This document shows positions 39,004 to 48,350 of a stretch of DNA of 64,000 nt, one piece after another. The DNA lies in NCBI GenBank assembly GCA_001873995.1, contig MNVR01000011.1, positions 1 through 64,000 on the forward strand. The letters are read 5' to 3'. Source of the DNA: Candidatus Phelpsiimicrobium noxiivivens (GTDB lineage Bacteria; Omnitrophota; Gorgyraeia; Velamenicoccales; Velamenicoccaceae). The notes below the pieces were generated by a model that was not told the DNA's origin, did not search any database, and was given only the letters and a program-made list of their open reading frames with translations. The position numbers and the translations under genes were made by a program. Each line of letters opens with the position of its first letter. The first letter of the stretch is position 1.

Positions 39004-40049
39004 AGTTTGAAGACATGTTGGACCGGACAGCGAGTTGGCTTAAAGGCAGCGGCCCTAATTCGGATATTGTTATCTCTTCACGAATACGCCTGGCGAGGAA
39101 TCTGGAAAAGTTCCCTTTTCCTCATTGGGCTAAGAAGCCTGACAGCGAACAGGTCTTAGCCCTTGCCGCGGCCGCGTTTGAAAAGACGCCGGAGCTTAAA
39201 GATGGTATTTTTTTAAGGCTTGATGATTTTGATAACGTGGACAAACAATTTTTAGTGGAGCGCCATTTAATGTCTAATGAACACGCGATACGCTCCAGCC
39301 AGAAAGCCTTGTTCATAAACCCGGATGAAAATGTCGCTATTATGGTTAACGAAGAAGACCATTTGCGTATTCAGGTCATGGAGTCGGGTTTTGACTTGGA
39401 TACGACGTGGCGCATAATGGATTCTATTGATAATCGCCTTTCAGAGGTGCTTACTTATGCTTTTAAGAAGGAGTGGGGATATCTTACTGCTTGTCCTACT
39501 AATACAGGCACGGGTATGAGGGGGTCTATAATGCTGCATCTGCCTGCTCTGGTTATGACACGTCAGATCAATCGCGTGCTTGAGGCTATCGCGAAATTAA
39601 GTTTCACTACGCGCGGCCTATATGGCGAAGGCACTCAGGCTTCGGGTAATTTCTTTCAGATATCCAATCAGGTCTCTTTAGGTTCAAAGGAAGAAGAGAT
39701 ACTGGGCAATATTAAAGGCGTTATTAAACAGATAATTGAACAGGAGGAAAAGGCCAGGGAATCACTCGTAGCCGAGCATAGAGAGATGCTTGAAGATAGG
39801 ATATGGCGTTCTTATGGCACGCTTAAGAACGCTCACATAATCTCAAGCAACGAGACTGTTGAGCTTTTGTCAATGCTGCGGCTAGGCGCTGACTTAGGCA
39901 TAGTTGTTGATGTTGAACGCAGCCTTATTAACGAATTGTTTATTTTGACGCAGCCTTCTCACTTACAGAAATTTGAAAACAAAAAATTATCGGCGAATGA
40001 ACGCGATGTAAAGCGCGCGCAGATCATCAGGGAAAGGATCGGAGGATAG
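39000..40049 (+). CDS. mcsB: McsB protein arginine kinase
   Basis: A 349-residue phosphagen-kinase-like enzyme. Motifs: SSRIRLARNLEKFPFP (residues 22-37), MVNEEDHLRIQVMESG (near 115), CPTNTGTGMRGSIMLHLPAL (near 160) and GLYGEGTQASGNFFQISNQ (near 205). The C-terminal RDVKRAQIIRERIGG belongs to the phospho-arginine-binding part. Phospho-Arg marks proteins for ClpCP. Complete and intact. Unusual in a diderm; known mainly from Gram-positives and sporadically elsewhere. Confidence 0.93.
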   Translation: MKFEDMLDRTASWLKGSGPNSDIVISSRIRLARNLEKFPFPHWAKKPDSEQVLALAAAAFEKTPELKDGIFLRLDDFDNVDKQFLVERHLMSNEHAIRSSQKALFINPDENVAIMVNEEDHLRIQVMESGFDLDTTWRIMDSIDNRLSEVLTYAFKKEWGYLTACPTNTGTGMRGSIMLHLPALVMTRQINRVLEAIAKLSFTTRGLYGEGTQASGNFFQISNQVSLGSKEEEILGNIKGVIKQIIEQEEKARESLVAEHREMLEDRIWRSYGTLKNAHIISSNETVELLSMLRLGADLGIVVDVERSLINELFILTQPSHLQKFENKKLSANERDVKRAQIIRERIGG

Positions 40050-40052
40050 AGG

Positions 40053-42473
40053 ATGTTTAATAGATTTACTGAGAGAGCGAGAAAAGTCATAGTCCTTGCC
40101 AAAGAAGAGGCAAGGAGGTTTAACCACGATTATATCGGCACAGAACATTTGCTTTTAGGGCTTATACGCGAGGGAGAAGGTGTTGCCGCGGCCGTGCTTC
40201 AAAAACTTGGTTTAAGTTTGGAAAGCATACGCTTAGAAACAGAAAAGCTCGTTCAGCCAGGGCCGGCGACGCAGATCCAGGGAGACGTCCCTTTTACGCC
40301 GCGTTCTAAAAAGTCGCTGGAGCTGGCGGCGGAAGAGGCGCGTTCTTTAGGCCATAATTATATAGGCACAGAGCATTTATTGTTGGGCCTTATTCGCGAG
40401 GGAGAAGGTGTAGCTTCTCAAGTGTTATTGAATCTGGGCCTTGACTTAAACAGGGTCAGGACCGAGATCATGGAGCTTTTGGGATCAGCCACTCCGGGTT
40501 TTGGCTCCCAGCCTGTTTCAAAATCAAAGACGCCCGCTTTGGATGCTTTTGGAAGAGACCTTACGGCTTTGGCTAAAGAGGGTAAGCTGGACCCTGTCAT
40601 CGGGCGCAAGAACGAAATAGAACGCGTCATTCAGATACTCGCCAGAAGGACAAAGAATAATCCTGTGCTTTTGGGTGAAGCAGGCGTAGGCAAGACCGCT
40701 ATAGTGGAAGGTTTAGCTCAGCAGATCATTATGGGCAATATCCCTGAAATTTTAGCCAATAAGAGGATAATTGTATTAGACCTGGCGTTGATGATCGCCG
40801 GCACAAAATACAGGGGGCAGTTTGAAGAACGCATAAAGGCCGTTATGGATGAGATCAAGCGTTCTCGTGACGTAATGATATTTATTGACGAGTTGCATAT
40901 GCTGGTGGGAGCTGGCGCGGCTGAGGGGGCTATTGACGCCTCAAATATATTAAAGCCCGCTTTATCGCGCGGCGAGATCCAATGTATCGGAGCTACGACG
41001 CCGGATGAATATAGGAAGCATATTGAAAAAGACGCGGCGCTCGAGCGGCGCTTTCAGACTATCATGGTGGATCCGCCGTCCGTGGATGAGGCGGTAGAGA
41101 TATTAAAAGGCCTGCGTGATAAGTATGAGCAGCACCATAACGTGGAATATTTAGACGAGGCAGTTGTGGCGGCTGTTAAATATTCAGACAGGTATGTGAG
41201 CGGACGTTTTCTGCCGGATAAAGCCATTGATCTTATCGATGAGTCCGGCTCCAGGGCGAGGCTCGCGATATTGACCGCGCCACCGCATATCAAACAGATG
41301 GAGATAAACGTAGAGGAGCTAAGAAAAGAAAAAGAGATCTTTATAAAAAATCAGGATTTTGAAAAGGCCGCGACCCTGCGCGACCAGGAGCGCCAGTCCA
41401 GGCAAAAGCTGGATGAGGAAAAAAAGAAGTGGCAGGAAGAGCGGTCAAAAGCAAGGCCAAAGATAACCGAAGAGGATATTGCGGCCATCGTATCAAAGAT
41501 CACAGGCATTCCTATTATCAGGCTTGAACAGAAAGAAGGCGAGAAATTATTAAAGATAGAACAAGAGATCTCAGGCAGGGTCGTAGGCCAGAGTGAAGCC
41601 ATAAAAGCGATCGCCCATTCTGTGAGGCGTTCGCGCGCAGGCATCAAGGATCCGCGCAGGCCTATAGGGTCGTTTATTTTTTTAGGGCCTACAGGTGTAG
41701 GCAAAACTTTATTGGGCAGGGCTTTGGCTGAATTCATGTTCGGGGATGAGAATGCTTTGGTGCAGTTGGATATGTCGGAATACATGGAGAAGTTTAATGT
41801 CTCAAGGCTCGTGGGAGCGCCTCCCGGATACGTAGGATATGAAGAGGGCGGCCAGCTGACGGAAAAGATACGCCGCAGGCCTTACGCTGTGATACTTTTG
41901 GATGAGATTGAAAAGGCGCATCCCGATGTATTCAATCTCTTGCTTCAGGTCTTGGAAGATGGAAGGCTCACAGACAGTTTCGGCAGAAAAGTTGATTTTA
42001 GGAATTGCATCATCATCATGACTTCAAACGTGGGAGCTGAGATATTGCGTAAACAAGGTTCTCTCGGGTTCAAAGCACAGTCAACTGACATGAACTATCA
42101 GCAGATGAAGGAGAAGCTTCTTGAAGAGGTTAAAAGGACTTTTAAGCCTGAGTTCTTGAACAGGATAGACGACGTGATCGTTTTTCGCCCGCTTGAAAAG
42201 GAAGATCTCTTTAATATAGTTGAGTTAGAAATAAAAGAAGTGCAGGACAGGCTTGGGGAACAGAAGGTGACACTGGAGTTAGACCAGGCGGCCAAAGGTT
42301 TTCTTATTGAAAAAGGTTTTGACCCAATTTTCGGAGCCAGGCCCCTTAAGCGGACTATTCAGCGTTATGTGGAAGACCCTTTGGCAGAAGAGATCATAGC
42401 CGGCAGGACCAAAGAAGGTTTGCACATTAAGGTCACGCATCTGAATGATAAGCAAGAGCTTACGTTTCAATAG
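40053..42473 (+). CDS. clpC: ClpC AAA+ unfoldase
   Basis: An 806-residue Hsp100. Clp-N repeats (1-145, two IGTEHLLLGLIREGEGVA units), first AAA+ with Walker A GEAGVGKT (about 209-216), a middle domain with UVR-like KNQDFEKAATLRDQE, and the second AAA+ with GPTGVGKT (about 548-555). The tail is a ClpB/C C-terminal domain. It unfolds substrates, including phospho-Arg-tagged ones, for ClpP. GGAGG lies upstream of ATG 40053; 3 bp after mcsB. It is the likely receiver of McsB-marked proteins. Confidence 0.95.
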   Translation: MFNRFTERARKVIVLAKEEARRFNHDYIGTEHLLLGLIREGEGVAAAVLQKLGLSLESIRLETEKLVQPGPATQIQGDVPFTPRSKKSLELAAEEARSLGHNYIGTEHLLLGLIREGEGVASQVLLNLGLDLNRVRTEIMELLGSATPGFGSQPVSKSKTPALDAFGRDLTALAKEGKLDPVIGRKNEIERVIQILARRTKNNPVLLGEAGVGKTAIVEGLAQQIIMGNIPEILANKRIIVLDLALMIAGTKYRGQFEERIKAVMDEIKRSRDVMIFIDELHMLVGAGAAEGAIDASNILKPALSRGEIQCIGATTPDEYRKHIEKDAALERRFQTIMVDPPSVDEAVEILKGLRDKYEQHHNVEYLDEAVVAAVKYSDRYVSGRFLPDKAIDLIDESGSRARLAILTAPPHIKQMEINVEELRKEKEIFIKNQDFEKAATLRDQERQSRQKLDEEKKKWQEERSKARPKITEEDIAAIVSKITGIPIIRLEQKEGEKLLKIEQEISGRVVGQSEAIKAIAHSVRRSRAGIKDPRRPIGSFIFLGPTGVGKTLLGRALAEFMFGDENALVQLDMSEYMEKFNVSRLVGAPPGYVGYEEGGQLTEKIRRRPYAVILLDEIEKAHPDVFNLLLQVLEDGRLTDSFGRKVDFRNCIIIMTSNVGAEILRKQGSLGFKAQSTDMNYQQMKEKLLEEVKRTFKPEFLNRIDDVIVFRPLEKEDLFNIVELEIKEVQDRLGEQKVTLELDQAAKGFLIEKGFDPIFGARPLKRTIQRYVEDPLAEEIIAGRTKEGLHIKVTHLNDKQELTFQ

Positions 42474-42494
42474 ATCCGCATAACTGAGTTATTA

Positions 42495-43289
42495 ATGATA
42501 TTATTCAAAAAAAATTATTATATCTCGCTCGGCGAAAAGGTGATGGTGTCCGTCTATTTTTTCGGTGGATTATTCAACCTTACTTTTCAAACGCTTTCCT
42601 TTATCCATGGGAAACCGCTGGGTGTCAGGCGCATTTTTGAACAAGCCAAGAAGATAGGCGTGGACTCACTGCCGATCGTTTCGCTCGTATCATTCTTTAT
42701 AGGCATGATCTTAGCCCTTCAGACCGCTTATATCATGCAGAAGATGTCTTCTGAGATATATATTGCCAGCATTGTTGCTGTGTCGCTGACGCGTGAATTA
42801 GGCCCTGTCATTACGGCGCTTATAGTAGCCGGCCGCTGCGGCGCGGGCATCACCGCTGAATTGGGCACTATGACGGTCACTGAACAGGTTGACGCGCTTG
42901 CCACCTTGGGCTCTAATCCAATAAAATATCTGGTCGTGCCTCGTTATTTAAGCCTGACTATAATGATGCCTATATTGACGCTTTTTGCAAATGCCATAGG
43001 TATCTTCGGAGGGTATCTTATCGGCGTATATCGCTTAAGCATTCGCTCAAGTTTATATATGAATATGACGTTTCAGACGTTGGTCTATAAAGATATTTTT
43101 ACAGGCCTTATCAAGACCATATTTTTCGGTATGATCATAGCTATTATCGCCTGTTATGAGGGCTTAAACGTTAGGGGCGGGGCTGAAGGCGTTGGAAAAG
43201 CTACTACAAGGTCGGTCGTCAATACTTTCATTATGATCATTGCCGCGGATTGTTTCTTTACGGCGTTATTTTATATTTTTTGGAGTTGA
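42495..43289 (+). CDS. mlaE: MlaE-type lipid ABC permease
   Basis: A 264-residue inner-membrane permease with 5-6 helices. Family motifs: LPIVSLVSFFIGMILALQTAY, ELGPVITALIVAGRCGAGITAELGTM and MTVTEQVDALATLGSNP. The YrbE/MlaE family moves phospholipids between inner and outer membranes. First of mlaE-mlaF-mlaD. Confidence 0.92.
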   Translation: MILFKKNYYISLGEKVMVSVYFFGGLFNLTFQTLSFIHGKPLGVRRIFEQAKKIGVDSLPIVSLVSFFIGMILALQTAYIMQKMSSEIYIASIVAVSLTRELGPVITALIVAGRCGAGITAELGTMTVTEQVDALATLGSNPIKYLVVPRYLSLTIMMPILTLFANAIGIFGGYLIGVYRLSIRSSLYMNMTFQTLVYKDIFTGLIKTIFFGMIIAIIACYEGLNVRGGAEGVGKATTRSVVNTFIMIIAADCFFTALFYIFWS

Positions 43290-43295
43290 TAGAAT

Positions 43296-44075
43296 ATGGC
43301 AATGATCGAGTTGGTGGATGTCTCAAAAAATCTTGGTGGAAAACAGGTTTTGGACCGTATGTCGCTGAGTGTTGAGGAAGGCGAGACAAAGGTCATAATC
43401 GGCAGGTCAGGCGTAGGAAAGAGCGTTACTTTGAAACATATAGTCCGTCTTTTAGAACCTGACGCGGGCGAGGTCCGCGTAGACGGCAAAGATGTCCTTT
43501 CAATAAAAGGAAAAGAACTTAATGAACTGCATATGCAGATAGGCCTGGTTTTTCAGGGAGGCGCTTTATTTGATTCTTTGACGGTTGGTGAAAATGTCGG
43601 ATTTATTTTATATGAGCATATGAGCATTTCTCAGGATGAGATAGGCAGGCGTGTCAGGGAATCGCTGGCGCTTGTGGGGCTTTATGGTATTGAGAATTAT
43701 ATGCCCGCTGATCTTAGCGGCGGTATGAAAAAACGCGTGGCGCTCGCGCGCGCCATCTGCACGCGGCCCAAGATCATCCTCTACGATGAACCGACGACCG
43801 GCGTTGACCCCATAACCGCTGACGCTATCAATCTTTTGATAGATGAGCTTCACGACAAGCTGAAAGTCACCTCTATTGTTGTCACGCATGATATGCGCAG
43901 CGCCTATAAAGTGGCAGACCGGATAGCCATGCTTTATGATGGCAAGATAATCGCTGAAGGTACGCCTGATGAGATCAGGTATTCTCATAATCCATATGTG
44001 CACCAATTTATCACGGGCGCCGCGCACGGCCCCATTACTGAGGGACAGAGTTCTATTATAAAGAATATAGACTAA
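43296..44075 (+). CDS. mlaF: MlaF-type ABC ATPase
   Basis: A 259-residue ATPase with Walker A IGRSGVGKSVT (about 35-45), signature DLSGGMKKRVALARAI, Walker B ILYDEPTTGVDP and the switch VVTHDM. The GMKKRVALARA signature is typical of MlaF/Ttg2A. It couples ATP hydrolysis to lipid transport with MlaE and MlaD. 6 bp after mlaE and 15 bp before mlaD. Confidence 0.93.
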   Translation: MAMIELVDVSKNLGGKQVLDRMSLSVEEGETKVIIGRSGVGKSVTLKHIVRLLEPDAGEVRVDGKDVLSIKGKELNELHMQIGLVFQGGALFDSLTVGENVGFILYEHMSISQDEIGRRVRESLALVGLYGIENYMPADLSGGMKKRVALARAICTRPKIILYDEPTTGVDPITADAINLLIDELHDKLKVTSIVVTHDMRSAYKVADRIAMLYDGKIIAEGTPDEIRYSHNPYVHQFITGAAHGPITEGQSSIIKNID

Positions 44076-44090
44076 ACAAAGAGAGGTTCT

Positions 44091-44744
44091 ATGGCTGAGA
44101 AGTCAAAAGCTTTGGAATTGAAAGTTGGCATATTTATTTTTATGGGCATTGTTATTCTGGCCTGGTTTGTGCTTTTAATAGGCGGTTCTAAACTGATGAG
44201 GGTGGGATATAACATTAAAGTGATCTTTGGTTTTGCTAACGGCATCAAGGTTGGAGCCCCGGTGCGCGTGGCCGGAGTTGACAAAGGAGAGGTCAAAGAG
44301 ATCAAGCTGACCTATGACAGCAAGGGCCGCTCGAAGGTAATCATTAAGGCCTATATGGATGTTGATGCAGTGATACCCAGGGATTCCCGAGCTTGGGTCA
44401 ACACGCTTGGCCTCATGGGAGAAAAATACCTGGAGGTTATTCCAGGCACAGATTACAAATACGTTTTATCCGAGGAAGGCTGTCTTTTGGGTGAAGACCC
44501 TACTTCCGTCCAGGAGGTTACGGACTTGGCGAAGGATATGGCCTTGCAGGCAAAGTCTATGATGGGCAGCTTAAAGGAGACCATAGATACATTAAATCCA
44601 ATATTAAAGAACATAAATGAAGGTAAAGGCACAGTAGGCAAACTGTTCACAGATGATAGGCTTTATACGGATATTGAAGAGATGTTTGCTGATCTAAAGA
44701 AACATCCCTGGAAGTTATTGTTTAGGCCCAGAGAGGCGCAGTAA
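44091..44744 (+). CDS. mlaD: MlaD/MCE-domain protein
   Basis: A 217-residue protein: a TM helix (residues 12-30), then an MCE domain (about 35-125) with YNIKVIFGFANGIKVGAPVRVAG and AWVNTLGLMGEKYLEVIPG. The C-terminal helical tail is short. It forms a hexameric ring bridging MlaE and the periplasm. Third gene of the Mla operon; no MlaB/MlaC genes appear in the window. Confidence 0.9.
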   Translation: MAEKSKALELKVGIFIFMGIVILAWFVLLIGGSKLMRVGYNIKVIFGFANGIKVGAPVRVAGVDKGEVKEIKLTYDSKGRSKVIIKAYMDVDAVIPRDSRAWVNTLGLMGEKYLEVIPGTDYKYVLSEEGCLLGEDPTSVQEVTDLAKDMALQAKSMMGSLKETIDTLNPILKNINEGKGTVGKLFTDDRLYTDIEEMFADLKKHPWKLLFRPREAQ

Positions 44745-44804
44745 TAAGAAAATGGATAAGTTTTTGCTTATGTTATTAATATTGAAGTTGATCACGAAAG
44801 AATA

Positions 44805-44835
44805 AAATTTTGCCAGCGCAAAATTTGGTTTTATC
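44805..44835 (+). terminator. Possible terminator between mlaD and radA
   Basis: AAATTTTGC (44805-44813) pairs with GCAAAATTT (44818-44826) with a 4-nt loop, then GGTTTTATC. AT-rich stem with a short T-tract, so weak evidence. Confidence 0.45.
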
Positions 44836-44851
44836 AGATCTCTGAAATTTA

Positions 44852-46231
44852 ATGGCGAAAATCATTCAAAAGTTCAAAATAGTGTTTATATGCCAGAATT
44901 GCGGTTTTAGCTCACCGAGGTGGTTAGGCAAGTGTCCGGATTGCTCAAATTGGAATACTTTTGTTGAAGAGGAAGTGAGCGCTAAGCCGCGTTCCGCGGC
45001 GATAGGGCATTGCCAGGAACCCGTGCTTCTTTCCAGCGTTAAGTTTTTGAAAGAAGACAGGACGACTATTGATATAGCTGAGCTTGATAGGGTGTTAGGT
45101 TCAGGTATTGTCAAGGGTTGTGTGGTTTTGATAGGCGGAGACCCTGGCATCGGCAAGTCCACCATATCTTTGCAGCTCGGCCATAGGTTAGCTCAAAAAG
45201 GTAAAAAAATACTTTATGTATCAGGGGAGGAATCTGTTCAACAGACTAAGTTGCGCGCTGACAGGCTTGGCGCGAGATCTACGGGATCGCTATACATAGT
45301 TAACGCGACTGATATAGATGTCGTTATAGGGTTTATAAAAAAACTCCTTCCGGATGTGGTGGTAATTGATTCCATTCAAGTGGTGTATGCCCCGTCACTT
45401 TCTTCAAGCGCCGGCTCGATTAGCCAGGTGAGAGAATGCGCCAATATATTGACGCAGTTAGCAAAACAGAGCGGTATTTCCATATTTCTAATAGGGCATG
45501 TGACTAAAGAAGGGCAGTTGGCAGGCCCAAGGGTATTGGAGCATATTGTTGACACGGTCCTTTATTTTGAGGGTGAGAGGTTTTCAAATTACAGGGTTCT
45601 TAGGGCTATCAAGAATAGGTTTGGCTCAACGAACGAAATAGGTGTTTTTGAGATGACTCAGGAAGGGCTTATAGAGGTAAAAAATCCTTCAAATATATTT
45701 TTAGCCCAGCGTCCCTGTGAGGCATCAGGCAGCGTAGTAGTACCTATACTTGAGGGCAGCAGGCCCATACTTGTTGAGGTTCAGGCGCTCGTTACTAAGG
45801 CGAATTTCGGAGTGACGCGGCGCAAGGCCCAGGGTATTGATTATAATCGTCTTAGCCTGTTAGTGGCTGTGTTAGAGAAGAGGCTTTCTTTAAAATTATT
45901 TGATAAGGACGTCTTTGTTAATGTGGTAGGAGGCATGAAAATAGAAGATCCCGCAGTTGATATGGCCGTCTGCTTAGCGGTTGCTTCAAGTTGTCTGGAT
46001 AAGATAATTGATTTTGATACAGTGGCTTTAGGCGAGATCGGCCTGGCCTCTGAGGCCAGGAGTGTCGCGAATATTACGATGCGCGTCAACGAATCCAAGA
46101 AGTTGGGTTTTAAAAAATGTATTTTGCCGAGATCAAACTATGAGACTGTCAAAGCTATGGAGCTTGGCGGGATGAAGCTCGTGCCAGTAGACGATCTTAA
46201 AGGCGCTATTAATAACTTATGGAGGGAATGA
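44852..46231 (+). CDS. radA: DNA repair protein RadA
   Basis: A 459-residue RadA (Sms). N-terminal zinc finger CQNCGFSSPRWLGKCPDC (residues 11-28), RecA-like Walker A GGDPGIGKST (about 91-100), the RadA motif KNRFG, and a Lon-like C-terminal domain with VVPILEGSRPILVEVQALV and FDKDVFVNVVGGMKIEDPAVDMAV. It helps branch migration in homologous recombination. Begins after a spacer with no clear promoter; followed by a terminator. Confidence 0.94.
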   Translation: MAKIIQKFKIVFICQNCGFSSPRWLGKCPDCSNWNTFVEEEVSAKPRSAAIGHCQEPVLLSSVKFLKEDRTTIDIAELDRVLGSGIVKGCVVLIGGDPGIGKSTISLQLGHRLAQKGKKILYVSGEESVQQTKLRADRLGARSTGSLYIVNATDIDVVIGFIKKLLPDVVVIDSIQVVYAPSLSSSAGSISQVRECANILTQLAKQSGISIFLIGHVTKEGQLAGPRVLEHIVDTVLYFEGERFSNYRVLRAIKNRFGSTNEIGVFEMTQEGLIEVKNPSNIFLAQRPCEASGSVVVPILEGSRPILVEVQALVTKANFGVTRRKAQGIDYNRLSLLVAVLEKRLSLKLFDKDVFVNVVGGMKIEDPAVDMAVCLAVASSCLDKIIDFDTVALGEIGLASEARSVANITMRVNESKKLGFKKCILPRSNYETVKAMELGGMKLVPVDDLKGAINNLWRE

Positions 46232-46288
46232 TCAATTCCTTGCCTAAGCGCCGGGAAAATTGCCTACGGATATTTTCCTTGGCAGGCT

Positions 46289-46325
46289 GCACCCCGGCTG
46301 ATAAGGAGTGCCGGGTGCGTTTTTT
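46289..46325 (+). terminator. Terminator after radA, preceded by a second hairpin
   Basis: GCACCCCGGC (46289-46298) pairs with GCCGGGTGC (46310-46318), one bulge, followed by GTTTTTTC. Just upstream, GGAAAAT (46254-46260) pairs with ATTTTCC (46272-46278), closed by TTGCC/GGCA. The GCGCCGGG stretch (46248-46255) could also pair with the terminator arm, so attenuation of the next gene is possible. Confidence 0.78.
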
Positions 46326-46369
46326 CTGGGCTGCGGAATAATTTATTAACAGAAAGCTGAGGGTAAATT

Positions 46370-47374
46370 ATGAACATGACGATGTTATTTATTCGGATAC
46401 TTTTTCTTATTTGTTGCACGTTGGTTGGTTACCAGGTAGGTGATGTTAATAATCTTAACGTTTTGTGGGCTTCTTCGGGCGGTTTTATTTTTGGGTTTTT
46501 GATAATTATCCTTGAAGCCGGCATGCGGGGGATCTCTGTGCGTGGTTTATCCAGCGCCGTATTTGGGCTTTTGTTAGGGTTGGTCATAGCCAAGATGATG
46601 ACAGCGGCCCTTTTTTCAGTTTTCCCACTTGATAGGTCTATGAAGGATATTACGGCATATTTGCTGACACTTTCTTTTTCATATCTCGGCATGGCTATAG
46701 CGCTGCGCGGGCGTGATGAATTCAATCTGATCATACCTTATGTAAAGTTCCGCAGGCAGGATGAAAAGACCGATACGGTGATCTTGGACACGAGCGCTAT
46801 CATTGATGGCAGGGTTATTGATATTTTAAAGACGTCGTTCATTGAGGCGCGCCTGGTGGTCCCGCGGTTTGTATTAAAAGAACTGCAGGGTATCGCGGAT
46901 TCTTCAGATAGCATCAAACGCCAGCGTGGAAGGCGGGGGCTTGATATATTGCATATCATACAAGCAGACCCGCGTTTTAACCTTGTTGTCCACGAAGAGG
47001 ATTTTCCTGAAACGCGCGACGTTGACGCGAAACTTATTTTGTTGGCTAAGCTCCTTGAGGCAAAGGTATTTACTGTTGATTTTAATCTTAATCGTATCTC
47101 AGAGCTTCAGGGCGTCAAGGTGCTCAACATAAATGAATTGGCTAATGCCTTGAGATCCGTCGTATTGCCGGGAGAGACTATCGAAGTCAGGCCCATGAAG
47201 GAAGGCAAGGAGCATAATCAGGCTATAGCTTATTTTGAAGATGGTACTATGATCGTGGTGGAAGACGCGCGTCGTTACATCAATCAATCTATTCGCGTGG
47301 TAATTACGTCAGTGCTTCAGACACAGGCTGGCAGGATGGTCTTTGCCAAGCCGGAGAACCATACAAGCAAATGA
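46370..47374 (+). CDS. PIN-TRAM domain membrane protein (YacL-like)
   Basis: A 334-residue protein: four N-terminal TM helices (about residues 1-120), a PIN nuclease domain (about 135-260) with LDTSAIIDGRVIDI and RDVDAKLILLAK..FTVDFNLN, whose Asp residues bind metal, and a C-terminal TRAM domain (about 265-330, VLPGETIEVRPMKEG). This is the YacL layout known from Firmicutes next to ispD. It overlaps ispD by 4 bp. A role as a membrane RNase is inferred. Confidence 0.9.
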   Translation: MNMTMLFIRILFLICCTLVGYQVGDVNNLNVLWASSGGFIFGFLIIILEAGMRGISVRGLSSAVFGLLLGLVIAKMMTAALFSVFPLDRSMKDITAYLLTLSFSYLGMAIALRGRDEFNLIIPYVKFRRQDEKTDTVILDTSAIIDGRVIDILKTSFIEARLVVPRFVLKELQGIADSSDSIKRQRGRRGLDILHIIQADPRFNLVVHEEDFPETRDVDAKLILLAKLLEAKVFTVDFNLNRISELQGVKVLNINELANALRSVVLPGETIEVRPMKEGKEHNQAIAYFEDGTMIVVEDARRYINQSIRVVITSVLQTQAGRMVFAKPENHTSK

Positions 47375-48069
47375 TCCAGGGCGCGAAGATCACAGCTATT
47401 GTGCCGGCAGCAGGGTTGGGCGTCAGGATGAACCTGGGCCAAGCGAAACCCCTCGTTGAAATAAGAAGTAAACCCGTTATCATCTATACTCTGGAAGTTT
47501 TGCAGGCTCATCCCTTGATAGATAAGATCATCCTCGTATTTAATAAAGAAGGCTTCCAAAAGGCGTGTCAATTTGTTAAGAAATACAGGATCTCTAAAGT
47601 AGCGCGCGTTATCGCGGGCGGGGCCACCAGGAAAGAGTCTGTGCGCAACGGCCTTGAAGCTATAGATCCAAAGACAAAGATCGTTGTTATACACGACGGT
47701 GTGCGTCCTTTTGTGGACGAGGGTTCTATCAGTCGCGTTATTGAGGAGGCTTTCGTGTCAGGGGCGGCTGTTTTGGGCGTGCCTGTAAAATCTACCATAA
47801 AAAAAGTTAATACAGGATACGTGGTTGAAGAGACTTTAAAGCGCGAGCGCCTGTGGGAGATACAGACGCCTCAGGCTTTTGACCGCGAGTTGATACAGAA
47901 GGCTTATCTCAGAGCGAGTTCGTACTCCGCGCCGGATGATGCCGCGCTCGTTGAGCTTATGGGCAAGAAAGTTCGCGTGGTCAGAGGGTCTTATTTTAAT
48001 ATTAAGATAACTACTCAGGAAGATCTAGTTTTCGCGGAAGCTATAGCAAGCATAAAGGCGATAGAATAG
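47371..48069 (+). CDS. ispD: IspD, MEP cytidylyltransferase
   Basis: A 232-residue nucleotidyltransferase. N-terminal PAAGLGVRMNLGQAKPLVEI replaces the usual GxGxRMxxxxPKQ loop but keeps Arg and Lys. VIHDGVRPFV, QTPQAF and ITTQEDLVFAEAI are family motifs. It makes CDP-ME from MEP and CTP for isoprenoid synthesis. ATGA coupled to the PIN-TRAM gene; ispF follows after a 281-bp hairpin-bearing gap. Confidence 0.92.
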   Translation: MIQGAKITAIVPAAGLGVRMNLGQAKPLVEIRSKPVIIYTLEVLQAHPLIDKIILVFNKEGFQKACQFVKKYRISKVARVIAGGATRKESVRNGLEAIDPKTKIVVIHDGVRPFVDEGSISRVIEEAFVSGAAVLGVPVKSTIKKVNTGYVVEETLKRERLWEIQTPQAFDRELIQKAYLRASSYSAPDDAALVELMGKKVRVVRGSYFNIKITTQEDLVFAEAIASIKAIE

Positions 48070-48160
48070 TCCACGGTTGAAAATTTTACGATCCAAAGAA
48101 AGATCAGTATTTAAACAAATGTGTAAGTTTTTGATTATGTTTTTTATCCGCTCGGCATTC

Positions 48161-48261
48161 GCGAGAAGTTTTTCGAAAAAGGCAAAAACAACTCGCTCGT
48201 CGGTTATCGCCATGACGAGCTCAAACAGTTTTTGCCAAATATTTTTCGAAAAACTCTTCGC
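48161..48261 (+). repeat. Long hairpin element upstream of ispF
   Basis: An inverted repeat in the 281-bp gap: left arm GCGAGAAGTTTTTCG...GGCAAAAAC (48161-48189) pairs with GTTTTTGCC (48228-48236) and ATTTTTCGAAAAACTCTTCGC region (48241-48261). Each arm holds the palindrome TTTTTCGAAAAA. The centre has CAACTCGC (48189-48196) and GCTCAAACAG (48219-48228), and a GCTCGTC/GACGAGC stem. The same core occurs in the element after ispF. The rest of 48070-48350 has no gene. Confidence 0.82.
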
Positions 48262-48350
48262 TTATAACATGCCTCTTTATACTACTGAACAACACGATCA
48301 AAATCTTATAACTATACACAATAATTACGGAAGAACATAAAAATTTTATT

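Noticed and set aside
48077-48340. 87-residue open frame before ispF
   Set aside because: It lies on a long hairpin element; composition is repeat-driven, no ribosome site.
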